DNA of 29,352 nt from Smittium culicis (lineage: Eukaryota > Kickxellomycota > Harpellomycetes > Harpellales > Legeriomycetaceae), in NCBI GenBank assembly GCA_001970855.1, contig LSSN01001390.1:1-29352 (forward strand), written 5' to 3'. Below the pieces are notes generated by a model that saw only the letters and a list, made by a program, of their open reading frames with translations, ran no database searches and was not told the DNA's origin. Each line of letters starts with the position of its first letter. The stretch's first letter is position 1. Of this stretch, positions 9,871 to 22,100 are shown one piece after another. Position numbers and translations under genes: made by a program.

Positions 9871-12800
9871 TTTTTTTAATCATAATAGAAAATATCATTG
9901 TATGATTAATCTAATAAAACCAATATCTTTACCTAATTTACATAATCAAATAGTATTTCTAAGTAAAAAAGCTCCGCTTCTCCTAAGAATATCCGATGTT
10001 CATATAAAACTTTAAAAGCTACATGGTCAATATTTTTTTAAATTATCAGCTTTTTGAATATTTCTTAAATTTTTTCTTATACATATAGATATTCCTCTTC
10101 AAAACATACTTATAAATAAAAAATTTAGTCAAAATGTATATAAATTCTCACTCAAAAAAAAGAGTCTTTCGATTATATTAATTAAAATATTTAATAGATT
10201 ATTATTGCCAATCTACTATGTAAGTTCAGAATAGAATTCCTTCTTTGATAATCTACAATAATCCAATATTAATAATTGCAATAAACTATTCGCTGTATAA
10301 GAAATATAAACAAACGCGTATTGAAAAATGTAATTGATTTACCCATGCTCATCCCCGCATTATTAGAATTTTAGTGACCTATGAATCCGAATTTTTTTAA
10401 CTGCTTTAATTTCAAATAGGTCTAAGTATTTTTTCTTTCTTTCCCAGCCTATGATTTTGTATAAATACTTCGCAGCTGTTACATTAGCCTTAAATTAAAA
10501 ATAAATTTAAATAATTTTGAGAACACTACACAACTTATCATTAAAAAAAATAAGAGACTATTATTAGTAGATCTATTTTCATTTAATTTCTCATCTAATT
10601 TTCAATATTTTTATTTATTAAGATCAATTAAAAAATGTTATCGAATAAATTATCTGATACAAAATTTTTTTTGGTTATATTCGAGTTTTCAAATAAATTC
10701 TTTACTAAAAAAACTTCATAATCAAAATAACCCTCTATATATATTTAGTTAAACACTATTTGATTAGTATTAAACATCTTTTAATCTTTTTATTATCAAA
10801 ATCTTGAATATCTATTATTAATCAAAATAAAAAGCATGTATCATATGTCTATTAAATCGATGGTGATAATTAATTTATTTAATTTTTTTTAATTCCTATC
10901 ATTATATAAATTATTTAATAAACAAAATGTAAATATTAGGTCAACTATAAATTAAAAATAATTTAATTTAATGAAAAATAAGCTGGTTAAAAATGATAAA
11001 TAAAAAAGTCCAAAATATGTATATTTTTTTCAATATAACATTCCAAACTAGCAAAAATTTGGTCTAGATTTTTTTTCTTTCTGTATTAAGTAAAATATCA
11101 ATTACCATTCTCAGTTCATCAAGTTTTAAATTTAATACAGCTATTTTTTATCATTTCATATAAAATAAATTATTTTTAAATTAATACAATTATAAAGAAC
11201 AGTTGCCCATTAATTTTATAAATTCCTCGCTCTTTAATAAAAAATAATACTATGGATTGGAGTTTTTTTTTTTTTTGCATAATAAACATACAATTTTAAT
11301 ATTTAGGAAACTATTATCGAAAAATATTAGTATTAAGGAAAAATTCCTAAGCGTATAATCAAAAATTTTATTACTAATCGAATTATTTAATTTGTATGCT
11401 TTAATTCTTATATTAAAATCCTAATACATGGATTTATTCTTCTATATGAATGAATTTTGTTTTTATTGTATTTTTTAGCACAAAATATTCACATTACAAA
11501 ATTAATAAAAATTAAAAATTTTGATCACTAAAATAAGATATTTTTTAATAATTATAATAAATTAGCTCATTTCATAGCTCAAATTTTATAAGGTTCTTAC
11601 ATCGTAACTTTTTATATTATAAATAATATTATTTCTGTAAACAATTTTTATGTATTAATTTATAAAAAATTGCAATTTCTCATAAATCTCGCATCTAATA
11701 GTGTATAAAATTGATTATTAAACAAAACTTTACTTATTATAATCATCTATTCGCTTTAAAAAAGATCAATTACTCAATATTATAGCTGTTAATAATTCAA
11801 AAATCAAAAGTTATTAATTTATCAAATCTTTGATATCAATATACATCTATGGTAATTACAGTTAGTTTAATAATAATGAAAAGTTTAGAAAAATAGAAGA
11901 AACGATTTCATAAAAGTTGAAAAGTTTAATTAAATTTTCTAAAATACCCTGATTCGATAAATATATTTGAGATATATATTCTATAAAAGCACATATATAA
12001 AACTCTAAATGACATTTTAAAGATAATTTTAAAAGAAATAAACATAAAAGCTAAAAATATAATTATTTATAGTCATATAAAAGTATATAAAGTTTTATAT
12101 TTGGATTTAAATAAAAAAATATAATAATCTGGTAACTTTTCATTTATGATTCTAATAATATATAAACTTTGATTAAACATTGATATCATTTCAATTAATT
12201 TTAAATATTAAAAAAAATCTAAAATTTTACTAGGGATTACTTTCGCATTAATAAAGGCACATTCTATTAAAAATAAATTAAAAACGGACTTCAAGAATAA
12301 AAAAAAATCTCCTTCCGCGCCACGATTTTTTTTTCCGAGTTTCCATAGAATAATCATAATTTGCTACTAAAAGTATCTAAATAAATTATAAGTTGATAAA
12401 TATACCTTCTATTACTTAACTCGTAGCATAAAAAACTACAATTAAATATTACGATTAATTAAATAATTAAATAATTATTTAAACTAAAGCGTATAAAAAT
12501 ATTGACTAAGCACCATTTTTTTCGTTATAAAATTATATTAAATCTAATAAATCTAATGAAATTCAGAAAGCATAAAGTATTAATATAATTTTTTTATTAT
12601 TTAATATCCAGATAATACTTTTTTTGATATTTAAGCTTTTTTACATATTATATTTTTTCAACCTATTTGCGGTATTTGTTCTCGCAATAGTTTTAATCAG
12701 TTGTAATAAAAGATTTATCTACACGATAAATAAAAAATATGATTCTTAAAAAATTAGTTTATGACGGATTATAAATTCAAAAATATATATAGTAAAATAT

Positions 12801-15800
12801 TATGATAAATAAAAGTAATAAAAAATTTAAACAAAAATTAGTTAAAGTTATTATATAGATTAAATTTTATTTAAGTAAATTTGGAAAATATGGAGAGTTA
12901 TAATAGGGAAAAAATTATTATATTTTAAAAAAATTATTTAAAATTTTTAATATACTTCAATGGTTATAACTAAAATTATATATATAATTAGATCGAAATA
13001 TATATATGAAAAATTATTGAATAATTTAGATTATGCTTTTAAACTTGTAGAAAATCTATTTTTATGTTTAGAAGCAGCTTCATTTCATATTTAGGAAATT
13101 ATGAAAAATAAAATCTTGATCTTAATGAATTTTTTTTATAATAATTGTTTGAGCTTTTAAAATTTCGACAGAAAACTATTTAAATTCTATTTAAATAATT
13201 TGAAATTTATTTATTATTTTAAGAGTATTAAAAATTAGAATATTTGCTTTTAATAGTTGGATTCATAATTATATGATTTTATAATATAAATTTTATTATA
13301 TATATGATTACTACTTTTAAAATTTTTTTTGCATTAGACGAAATTATTATATATCTAAAATGAATTAATACACATATTTTGGTTAAATTAAAATCTATTA
13401 AATAATTCGATTATATCTTATTTATTCAATAATACTAATTGAAGTTTTTACTGTAATAATATCTAAATTAGCACATTAAATTAATTAAATATAATACAAT
13501 AAATAGAAAAATATTTTGTTAAATTAAATACTATTTTTTTTTAAAAAGTTATTTAATTTTTAGTTTTTCTTTTTCTTTTATTATTAATATTAAATTTTTT
13601 GATTGTATAGAATATATTTATAAATAATAGTAATCGATATTTAACAATTATAACCTTACTATGTTAAATATATTAGTTTGTAACCTCTTTAATGAAAGTT
13701 TGTTTCAGATACTTGAATGTATTATTGATATCTAATTTTAAAATTACTAGTATATCTTTCACTTATAACCAAAAATTATCATTATCATTTATTAATTATG
13801 ATATATTTCTTATTTTTATTATCACAAATTAAAAAAAACCAAAAGAAGACTCAATTTAGAAAGCTTAATATTATAGTAGAAATAAATAATAAATCATTAA
13901 AATATATAATTTCATTTTAAATTATTTAGCATTTTATAAACAGATTTAGTTTTAATACAATAAAAAAATATATGAAAAATATGTATGTATTGCTTCAATT
14001 TATTATATATACGAATATATTGATAACATAGAATCTATGGATCACATAATTGATTTTTCTGTGGTCACCTGATACATTGAGAAATAACCATTTCATTCCC
14101 AAAACTCTCGAAAATTTTAATTTATTGATTCAATTATGAATTATAATCAAATTTAGTATTTTTTGTGGCTAAAAAAGATACAAATATTTCCGAAGTTTTG
14201 GGAATTAAATGATTTTAATATAGCAGATTTGACCATATTTTTCTGACAAAATATAGTCTAACTCCCGTGAATGGTATAAAAAAGATATTATTAGATATCC
14301 AAAAAAATTTTTTGCCCAAACTTTTATTTTTTTTAAACTGGAATGGTTAAAGCTATTGAAAGAGTTATTCTATATATTTGATATGATTTTCTAATATAAT
14401 TAAAAAATAATACTAGCATAAAGCAGGAAATATTAATAGAAAAAGTTTTCAATTCTGATTAAACCTTTAATAATCATTTATTTAAATTCAAACGTTTAAA
14501 TAATGATTTTTAAAAAAACTAATATTTATTTTTGAGTATTTCATAATTATAAAATATTATAAATTATTAATGGCGTTCGTGGCTAAAATAGGGAAAAAAA
14601 TATGATTTTATTGTAATAATTATTTTATTTTATACCAAATTAAACGATAAAATAACTAATTATATTAAATAAAGCGTAAAAAACATAAAATTAATAATGA
14701 TTTTTTTGTATATACTCTTAATTTATATATTTATGACATTTAAATATTTAAAATATATAAACACACCCTATTTATAAAGTATCATTAATAAAATAGCATA
14801 AACCGTAATTAATGGTTATTTTTTCTACTTAGAGTATAAAAAATTGTATATTTTTTATATATGATATATTATTTAATTATTTGAGCTTATATTTTTTTTT
14901 TCAGAAAGAAATTTTACCACATTGAATATAAATAAATTAGAATAATCATGTAATGAATAAATGTGAATAATTATAGTGTTTTTAGTAATTTTTTTTCTGA
15001 TTTATATTTGACGTGATTTTAATATCTATAATAATTGATGAAAAAATCTAAATTATAGTCTTTTAATCCTAAAATTACATAGTTTTGATAAAAAAAGCTA
15101 TATCTAGTGAATTAGAGAGTTTTTTGTTTGACATTTTGTACAAGGTCTTAAATATTTTTAATTGTAAATTGGTGTCGATAATATTTATGATATATTTTTA
15201 TAAAGTTGCTTATATATTTAACCAAAAAAATGAAAGGGAAAATCTAATATAAGCAGGTGCATTATCCAGGAATTATTGAATAGAGACTCTTTTTAATTTT
15301 TACTTACTTATATTAAATGATTTATTATAAAAATGAATATTAGTCAAATTTTTACTGTTTATATTTTCATATTAATTTAGCATTTGAGATAATTTCTTTC
15401 AGATAAGGAGATATAAAACTCCTTGACATCTAATTCATAGATTAAATCGGAATGTGTATTAAAAAACAAATCTTTCCAATTGAAAAGTATAGGTATCATG
15501 CTCGGTCAGATAAGTGATTTAATTACTCAAAAATAAAAAACACAAAATGTTTTTAGGATAATTTTAACTTGATTATTTTTAGGTATGGATCAGACGCTCA
15601 TGTAAAAAGAAAAAATCAAGGTGACCAATAATTAAATCTATCGAATTACGTTTAAAATAAATAAGTAAATAAAAAAAATTAATATTATTGATTTTTTTTT
15701 TTGGCCTTATTTATTTTATTAATGAATTGATATGTATTTATCACATTAATAATTAATAATTCCAGTCTGAATAACAATTCTAATAGAAGCCATAATTTTA

Positions 15801-16130
15801 GTTTAAGTGGCGAATATAAGCGCATTGAATTGTTTTAATAAGATACTTTTACAAATGAAAAAAAAGTAAATATAACACAAAAGGGTTATCAGTAATTTAG
15901 GATAGTAATTGTTAGACTTTATGTTAAATTGGTTTACAAAAGATGAATATTAGCTGGTATGTAAAAAAACTTGGTCTGGTAAAAATATAAGCTGTAGAGG
16001 ATTTTACTTGTAATAATTTCGTGATAAAAAAAATAATAATATTATAATTTCCTCAGTGTTGAGAATGGTAAAATGATTATGGAAAATAGTAGTTACTAGC
16101 TAAAAATAAAACTTATGAGCTCATACGTTA
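9871..16130. other. 6-kb extremely AT-rich gene desert
   Basis: No reading frame of 60 codons or more and no recognisable protein motif occurs here. Some 60-base lines are only about 8% GC (for example 13261-13320). Long A- and T-runs and short TA-rich stretches dominate, without an obvious long tandem array. At such composition stop codons are frequent, so absence of ORFs is expected by itself. The notable points are its length next to compact genes and a few less AT-rich patches (about 12240-12350 and 14040-14340). A regional centromere, a decayed repeat block or plain heterochromatin are all possible. Confidence 0.7.
14090..14210. repeat. imperfect 24-bp inverted repeat, 73-nt spacer
   Basis: The arm at 14090-14113 (ATTTCATTCCCAAAACTCTC and four more bases) pairs with the reverse complement of 14187-14210 at 20 of 24 positions. 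The shared core is ATTCCCAAAACT/AGTTTTGGGAAT. It stands out because runs of C and G are rare in this desert. It could be a short non-autonomous element or a foldback structure. No target-site duplication was found. Confidence 0.6.
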
Positions 16131-16139
16131 CGCTTGTAG

Positions 16140-16391
16140 CCAATAAAATTATCTAATAGATTAATGTGTGGTTAATAATATACAAAAAATCATTGTCTAG
16201 TTATAGCTAAGCCAATACATGATAAACGCTAATTCTAAGTAATGGTTGGGTAATTTAAAATAATTTTAGCGAATAGGTGGATGATTTTAATGAGTACGTG
16301 TATTGGATGTGTTCTTAGTTGGCCAATAGCTGCATAATATGATGGATTTGATTTGGCCAATTGTAGAGACGTAAACTATAAATTGACCAAT
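16140..16391. promoter_or_regulatory. CCAAT-box cluster upstream of RPN13
   Basis: Five plus-strand CCAAT pentamers lie at 16140-16144, 16212-16216, 16323-16327, 16357-16361 and 16387-16391, about 435-690 bp upstream of the RPN13 start codon. At this base composition well under one would be expected in 250 bp by rough estimate. The motif is the binding site of the fungal HAP/CBF (NF-Y) complex, so these are candidate activator sites. No Rpn4-type proteasome element (GGTGGCAAA) was seen. Confidence 0.5.
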
Positions 16392-16826
16392 TACTGAGGA
16401 TAATAAATTTATTGTTTGGATGTTTAGAAAATTAGAGGCTATAAGAAAGTTATTGCGAATTGAAAGCAGTTTAAATTTAAATAAGTAATTTGAAGGCGAG
16501 TTATTTGTGTATTACTTACGATTTGTTCTTAGATTCAGTTTACTGCTTCTCTAATAATATTTGCTTTACTTCCAAATTGTTATTTAAAAAACTTTATATT
16601 AGATTTCCAATAATCGTTCTACCACAAGTGGTTCAAATTTTATCTACAAGTAACAAAGTTCATATAAAGCTTTTATAACTCGAGAACATATTTCAACGTA
16701 TTATTCGATTCACGATTAGCATATTGTATAGTATAATACTACACCATCTGGATCTAACGTTTTGCTTTTGCTCTTATATTTTCTTTACGAATTTTACTCT
16801 CGTTTTATAAACTGACATTCTTAAAT

Positions 16827-18185
16827 ATGACTTCTTTATTTTCTCAAAATAATTATTCCCAACTAATAAACCAGGCCTCTTCTAACTACCTCTATGAATT
16901 TAAAGCTGGAAGATGTTTAAGGGATGGTCAAACTGATTGGGTCAGACCTGATACGAGAAAAGGCACTTGTTTTATTGAGCAGGATGAAGAGGATGGTATG
17001 GCCAAATTTTGCTGGAAGCCAAGGAATGCCAATGAGGCAGAGGAGGTAACTTCTTATTCACCCTTTGCTCAAATATACCCTCGTTTAAAATATAATATGG
17101 TTTTTATCTTTATATTTCTAGTCTTGGATAGTTTTTCCTGGCGATATTGTATTCTCAAAAGTTAAAGAGTCAAACGACAGAGTATTTGTATTAAAGTTCT
17201 TCTCCTCACCTGAAAGACAATTCTTTTGGATTCAAGAAGCTGACGAAACCAAAGATTCCTCTATCGCTGAAACTGTTACCAGACTCATTAATGGTAAAGA
17301 TATGGACATAGATATGGACGATGCCGAGAATATTGCTCAATCTGAAGAGAATCCTTTTGAGGAACCCAACGCTAATGCTGATATGAAATCTGATGTTTTG
17401 ACTTCTGCAATTTTTAACCATAATGAGCAATCTGCTCTTGCCCAAGAAGCCTCAACCAACTTAAAAACTACTCTTTCAACTGCCGCTGTTGGTGGCGTTC
17501 CATCTAATATGGCCTCAACATCCTCTTCAAGAGTCATCCATGACGATATAACTCCTATTAATTCCTTGAAACCAAACTTCCAGAATCTAAAAAGCATAAT
17601 TGAAAACATCCGTATTCCTCAAAGTTACACCAATTCTCCCTTAAAACTGAATGATGTAATAACCCCAGGAGTTATCCTCCCATTACTTACTGATAAAGAG
17701 CTTTGTGATGGTACTAATATTAAAGTTTTTTTTATCATAACCTTTCTATACACCTAAAAACCATAATTTAAATACTCTGATAAAATTAATATTAGCATTG
17801 TTCCCTTGCCTTCCCGAAGGAGTTCCCAAAACTAAAGAAGAACTAGAAAATACCATTAGAAGCCCCCAGTTTGATAATGCCATCCAGTCTCTTTCGTACG
17901 CTCTTGAATCCGGTCAAATGACTCCTCTAGCTAAATCGCTAGGTACCCTATTCTCCATCTAACTTCCACTCATATTCACTAAAAATCAATCAATCGATAT
18001 TTACACATATATTTTTATTTTCACCATAACCCACAATATATGAATCTTACCCCCCTTTTTTTTTATTTTCTATTCTCATAGGACTTCCTGCTGAGGCTTT
18101 AACAAGCGTCGAAGGCTTTTTACTGGCAATCAAAGAAAAGGCTGACAAAGAAAATCAAAATCAAAATCAAAATCAAAATCAATAA
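16827..18185 (+). CDS. RPN13: Rpn13/ADRM1 proteasomal ubiquitin receptor, 4 exons
   Basis: Exons 16827-17045, 17122-17710, 17796-17942 and 18082-18185 join in frame to a 352-aa protein (human ADRM1 is 407 aa). The N-terminal Pru domain (about residues 20-125) has the family signatures LYEFKAGRC, FCWKPR, WIVFPGD (F78, D81) and FFWIQE (F107-W109), the loops that bind ubiquitin and dock on Rpn2. A low-complexity linker follows. The C-terminal DEUBAD domain (about 250-345; LFPCLPEG, SPQFDNAIQSL, LGLPAEAL) recruits and activates the deubiquitinase Uch37/Uch2 where that enzyme exists. It acts in the 19S regulatory particle. The start codon is the first ATG before the Pru domain and fits the family length. 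The protein ends in five Asn-Gln repeats. Introns are 76, 85 and 139 bp. A CCAAT cluster lies upstream. Confidence 0.95.
18153..18182 (+). repeat. (AATCAA)5 microsatellite encoding (NQ)5
   Basis: Five perfect AATCAA units sit just before the RPN13 stop codon and encode an Asn-Gln tail after the end of the DEUBAD domain. This is a typical slippage-prone hexamer, and copy number probably varies between strains. The tail lies beyond the conserved fold. Confidence 0.9.
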
Positions 18186-19137
18186 TTTCCTTTAATTATT
18201 TTATACTTTTTTTAAGTGTTTACTATACTTAAACTATTTCACATTACATTTGGTCGCTTTGAATACAAATATTTGACTGAAATAAACTAGGTTATAAACC
18301 AGTTTACCTATTAATATATATATGAAATTGTTTTTAAGGTTTATATTTAGTATGGTATAATTATTTTTGTAATTCCATTTTACAAAGCATTCAATTTATT
18401 TTAAATGCAGTACTTTATTTTTTTTATTTTTTAATAGAGCATTAATAATTATATATTTACATTAAAATTTTCTTATTTGTAAGGCATATGGTTTTAAAGT
18501 AGGTTAGCGCGTAGTATTTTTATAGTTTTTAAAACGATTTCTAATTGCTGATTTTAGTTATTTCGCGATTTTTAACGCTTTCAGATGCGGTTGGCTTTTT
18601 TTTAGACTACCAAATTTATCCAACCAAACGAATGAATGATGAATTTTTTTAGAATGATAATATATAATTGGATAAATTACAAAAATTAGCCAATAATAAA
18701 TAATATTTATATAGATTATCCAATTAAGACTCTTATAAAGGTACAAGGATGTCGGCCCCGGAAAGGAATAAATGTTTTTTTTTGACCTTGGATAGCATAT
18801 GTCTATTGGTCAGCTTATGTATGTTTAGCCAACAGACATTTAGATCAATATATTATTTCGGCCTATCATAAAATACAAAGAGAAGGCCACAAAATTTCGT
18901 GGTATACAATAAATATTCGATTCTAAAAATTTAAGCAACAAACAAAAAGTTGAATTGCAAATACCATAGTTTACTTTTTGTTTTAGCTGTCCCTAATCGC
19001 TATAGATAAAACCTTATAAAATCAATTTCAATCGACGGTACTTCTATACTGAATCGCTAAAGTTACATAATCAAACTAGAATAAATTTCTAAACGCCCAA
19101 ACAAGTTCGATTATCTTTATTATTATCTAGAAAATTA
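18186..19137. promoter_or_regulatory. RPN13-PRP16 intergenic region with CCAAT inverted repeat
   Basis: This region holds the RPN13 3' flank and the PRP16 promoter. A perfect 11-bp inverted repeat, TAATTGGATAA (18665-18675) and TTATCCAATTA (18716-18726), has a third CCAAT between its arms at 18690-18694. Another ATTGG lies at 18805-18809. A short GC-rich spot, CGGCCCCGG, lies at about 18752. No gene or RNA was found; the minus-strand open frame at 18558-18746 is low-complexity noise. Confidence 0.45.
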
Positions 19138-22100
19138 ATGGAAAGAATACATCAAGAAATTTCAAGAAAACTCAATGATGCCGTTAAAAGTCAAGTGCTT
19201 GCAGATAAAATAATTCAATTCGCTCAGGATGATTCCTCATTCACAACTTTCAAACTGCGCTGCAGCGCTTTTGCCAGGCTTGATGAATCTTTCATGCATG
19301 AAATCTACGAAAAAATTCAATCAAATTCTTCGAAAGCAAATCAAATAGACTCAAAAACATCTTTAAAAGATGAAAACCATACCCACAGAACTAACAATCA
19401 ACACAGCGAGCAGCAAGGTGGTCTAATAATTATGAAAAAAAAGAATAATGATCAAACCCCAACACGTGAGAAAAAAGCATCTCTTCTCGGTCTAGACAAA
19501 TTAGCTGAATATAAAAAATCAAACGACTCCAACACACTCTCTTTTGCCGGTGTTTCTGATTACTCAATCCCAGAACCTATAACTAAAAAAACTCAAGCAG
19601 AAAATTCTGGTCCAATCGAATTTAAAAAACCTCATTTAAACCTATCTAAAATCAAAAGACGTATCGAAACTCCTTCCGTTGGTACTGGTTTGACTTCAGC
19701 TGCCGCTGGCAGGCTTGACGAACGTAAGAGAGCTAGTAGAGTATCAGATAAAATTTCAAGTTCGATCGTCATTTCCAGTTCAAGCACCCATTCTAAGCGC
19801 AAGAACGAAAATGATACCGCAGATAGCTCTAGATCCGATCGATATAGAGAAAATAACAGATCAGGCAGAGATAGTTATAAAAGTGACAGGTACGAGAACA
19901 ACAGACATAAAAATAGAAAACACCGAGATAACAGTACTACTGAAATAAGATCTGATTATGATGACAGTCATTCGCGTAATAGTAGAAATTATAGACAAAA
20001 TACGCGTGATTCAAGAGCTGATTCAACGCCCTATTCTAGGGAAAAAACTGATAGCAGCAGATTTCTCACTAAAGACTCACAAAAAACTATCGCTTCTGGA
20101 GGTAAATATAAATTTTTTATAAAGTTCATTCATTATGATAGTTTATTTTAGTTTCGTGATTTTTTTATTTCTAAGTATTTATTCTAAATTGTCTATATCT
20201 TTAATACCTTCGCAAAACCGCCACAATATTATCCTTCAAATTTTATTCTTTTTTATTTGATTATATAGATAATAAGTACCAAGATTCTAGTAAAAAACGA
20301 TCTGAATGGGATTATCCGACGCCAAAAGTTAGCTCTAGTCGTTATCGTGATACAATACCTGAATACCCGAGACAATCTACTAGAAATGAAAGGCCAAGTA
20401 CACGAGTAAACACTAATTACCGCTCTTCAGATAACAATTTGTCGGAAATCAATCCTCAAGATGAAAAGAGTTGGAAGGAAGAACAGCTCAGACTTGACCG
20501 CGAGTGGTATAATATCGATGAGACTGGTGCACAAGACGATATTCACAACTCTTTTGCAGATTACATAACATATGACAACGATCGCGAAAAGAAATTATTG
20601 CATACAAACTCAGACAATTCGTCTGAACCTAAAGACTCTCTATCTGCACGCCAAAAACAATATAACCAAGATACGCAAATGTGGGAAAGAAATAGGCTCT
20701 TGCAATCTGGTATTGCCATGAACCGTTTGGAATCTAATGATGATAACGAAATGTCAGAAGATCGTGTTCACCTACTCGTCCATGACATCAAACCCCCCTT
20801 CTTAGATGGTAGAATGGTTTACTCTACCCAAATTGGCACTGTCGCTACTGTTCGTGATCCTACCAGCGATCTTGCAATCTTTTCAAGAAAAGGTAGTAGA
20901 CTCGTTATTGATAAGCGATCTCAGCGAGAACGCGAAAAAGCTACTGCTGCTGCCGCAAATCTTGCAGGAACTGTTTTAGGAAACGTTTTAGGTGTCAAAG
21001 ATGCAGAAGTAGAAAAGGAAGAAAATAACTTGGATGCGCTTGAAAACCCACAATCTCAGTCCAATAACGATAAAAATGGCGATAATAATGATGATGATTC
21101 CTCTAAAAACTCTTACTCAAACTCTTCGTTCAAAAATAAAAGTAAAACTTCAGAGTTCTCTTCAAATAAAAAATCTACTGGGTCAAGTAACTTTTCGCTC
21201 ACTAAATCTCTAAAAGAGCAGCGTGAGTTCTTACCCGCTTTTGCCTGCAGAGATGAGCTCATGCGCATAATACGAGACAATCAAGTTGTGATTGTCGTCG
21301 GTGAAACAGGATCAGGAAAGACTACTCAGCTAGCACAATACATGTTTGAAAATGGATTTGCCAAATACGGACTGATTGGATGTACACAGCCTAGACGTGT
21401 TGCCGCTATGTCCGTCGCGAAGCGTGTTAGCGAAGAAATGAACGTCACTCTTGGTGAAGAAGTTGGTTACGCCATTCGTTTTGAAGACTGTACTTCCTCC
21501 AAAACAAAAATCAAATACATGACTGATGGTGTCCTGCTGCGCGAATCTCTAAACGAACGCGATTTAGACAAATACTCGGCAATAATCATGGACGAAGCTC
21601 ACGAGCGTGCGCTAAATACTGACGTTCTCCTTGGTCTCCTTAAACAAGTCGTCTCGCGCAGGAATGACTTGAAGCTTATTGTCACTTCTGCAACTATGAA
21701 CGCCGAAAGGTTTTCCAATTTCTTTGCAAATGCACCTATATATACCATTCCTGGTAGAACTTTTCCAGTTGAAGTTCTTTTCAGCAAAACTCCTTGTGAA
21801 GACTATGTCGAATCTGCTGTAAAACAGATCATTGCTATCCACCTATCGCAGCCTCCAGGCGATATTCTAGTGTTCATGACTGGTCAAGAGGATATTGAAA
21901 TTTGTTGTCAAGTTGTAACAGGTTACTATTTTACTTTTATACATGTATATAATCATCTAGCCATTCTTTATCGCCTTTTATACTTTTTACGGCATTTATT
22001 TAAATCCAATTGCACTTTTTATCTATATAGAGAGACTTAAGGAAGTTGAAGGATCGCCGAAGCTTTCAGTTTTGCCAATATATTCCCAGCTTCCCGCTGA

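Noticed and set aside
9781..9880. Possible Pol III transcript ending in a T-run
   Set aside because: No A/B boxes or similarity to U6, 7SL or RNase P/MRP RNAs could be recognised; the T-run is unremarkable in this DNA.
12279..12346. Minus-strand 22-codon ORF METRKKKSWRGRRF...
   Set aside because: Dominated by two 9-base A/T runs; no conservation evidence and no similarity to the short ORF at 422-493.
16490..16678. Plus-strand 62-codon ORF upstream of RPN13
   Set aside because: Lies in promoter DNA, is Leu/Ile/Phe/Ser-rich noise, and has no family match.
20439..22040. Separate helicase gene starting at 20439
   Set aside because: It is the middle of PRP16: the upstream exon joins in phase through the intron at 20102-20268, and the apparent start is an internal TTG codon.
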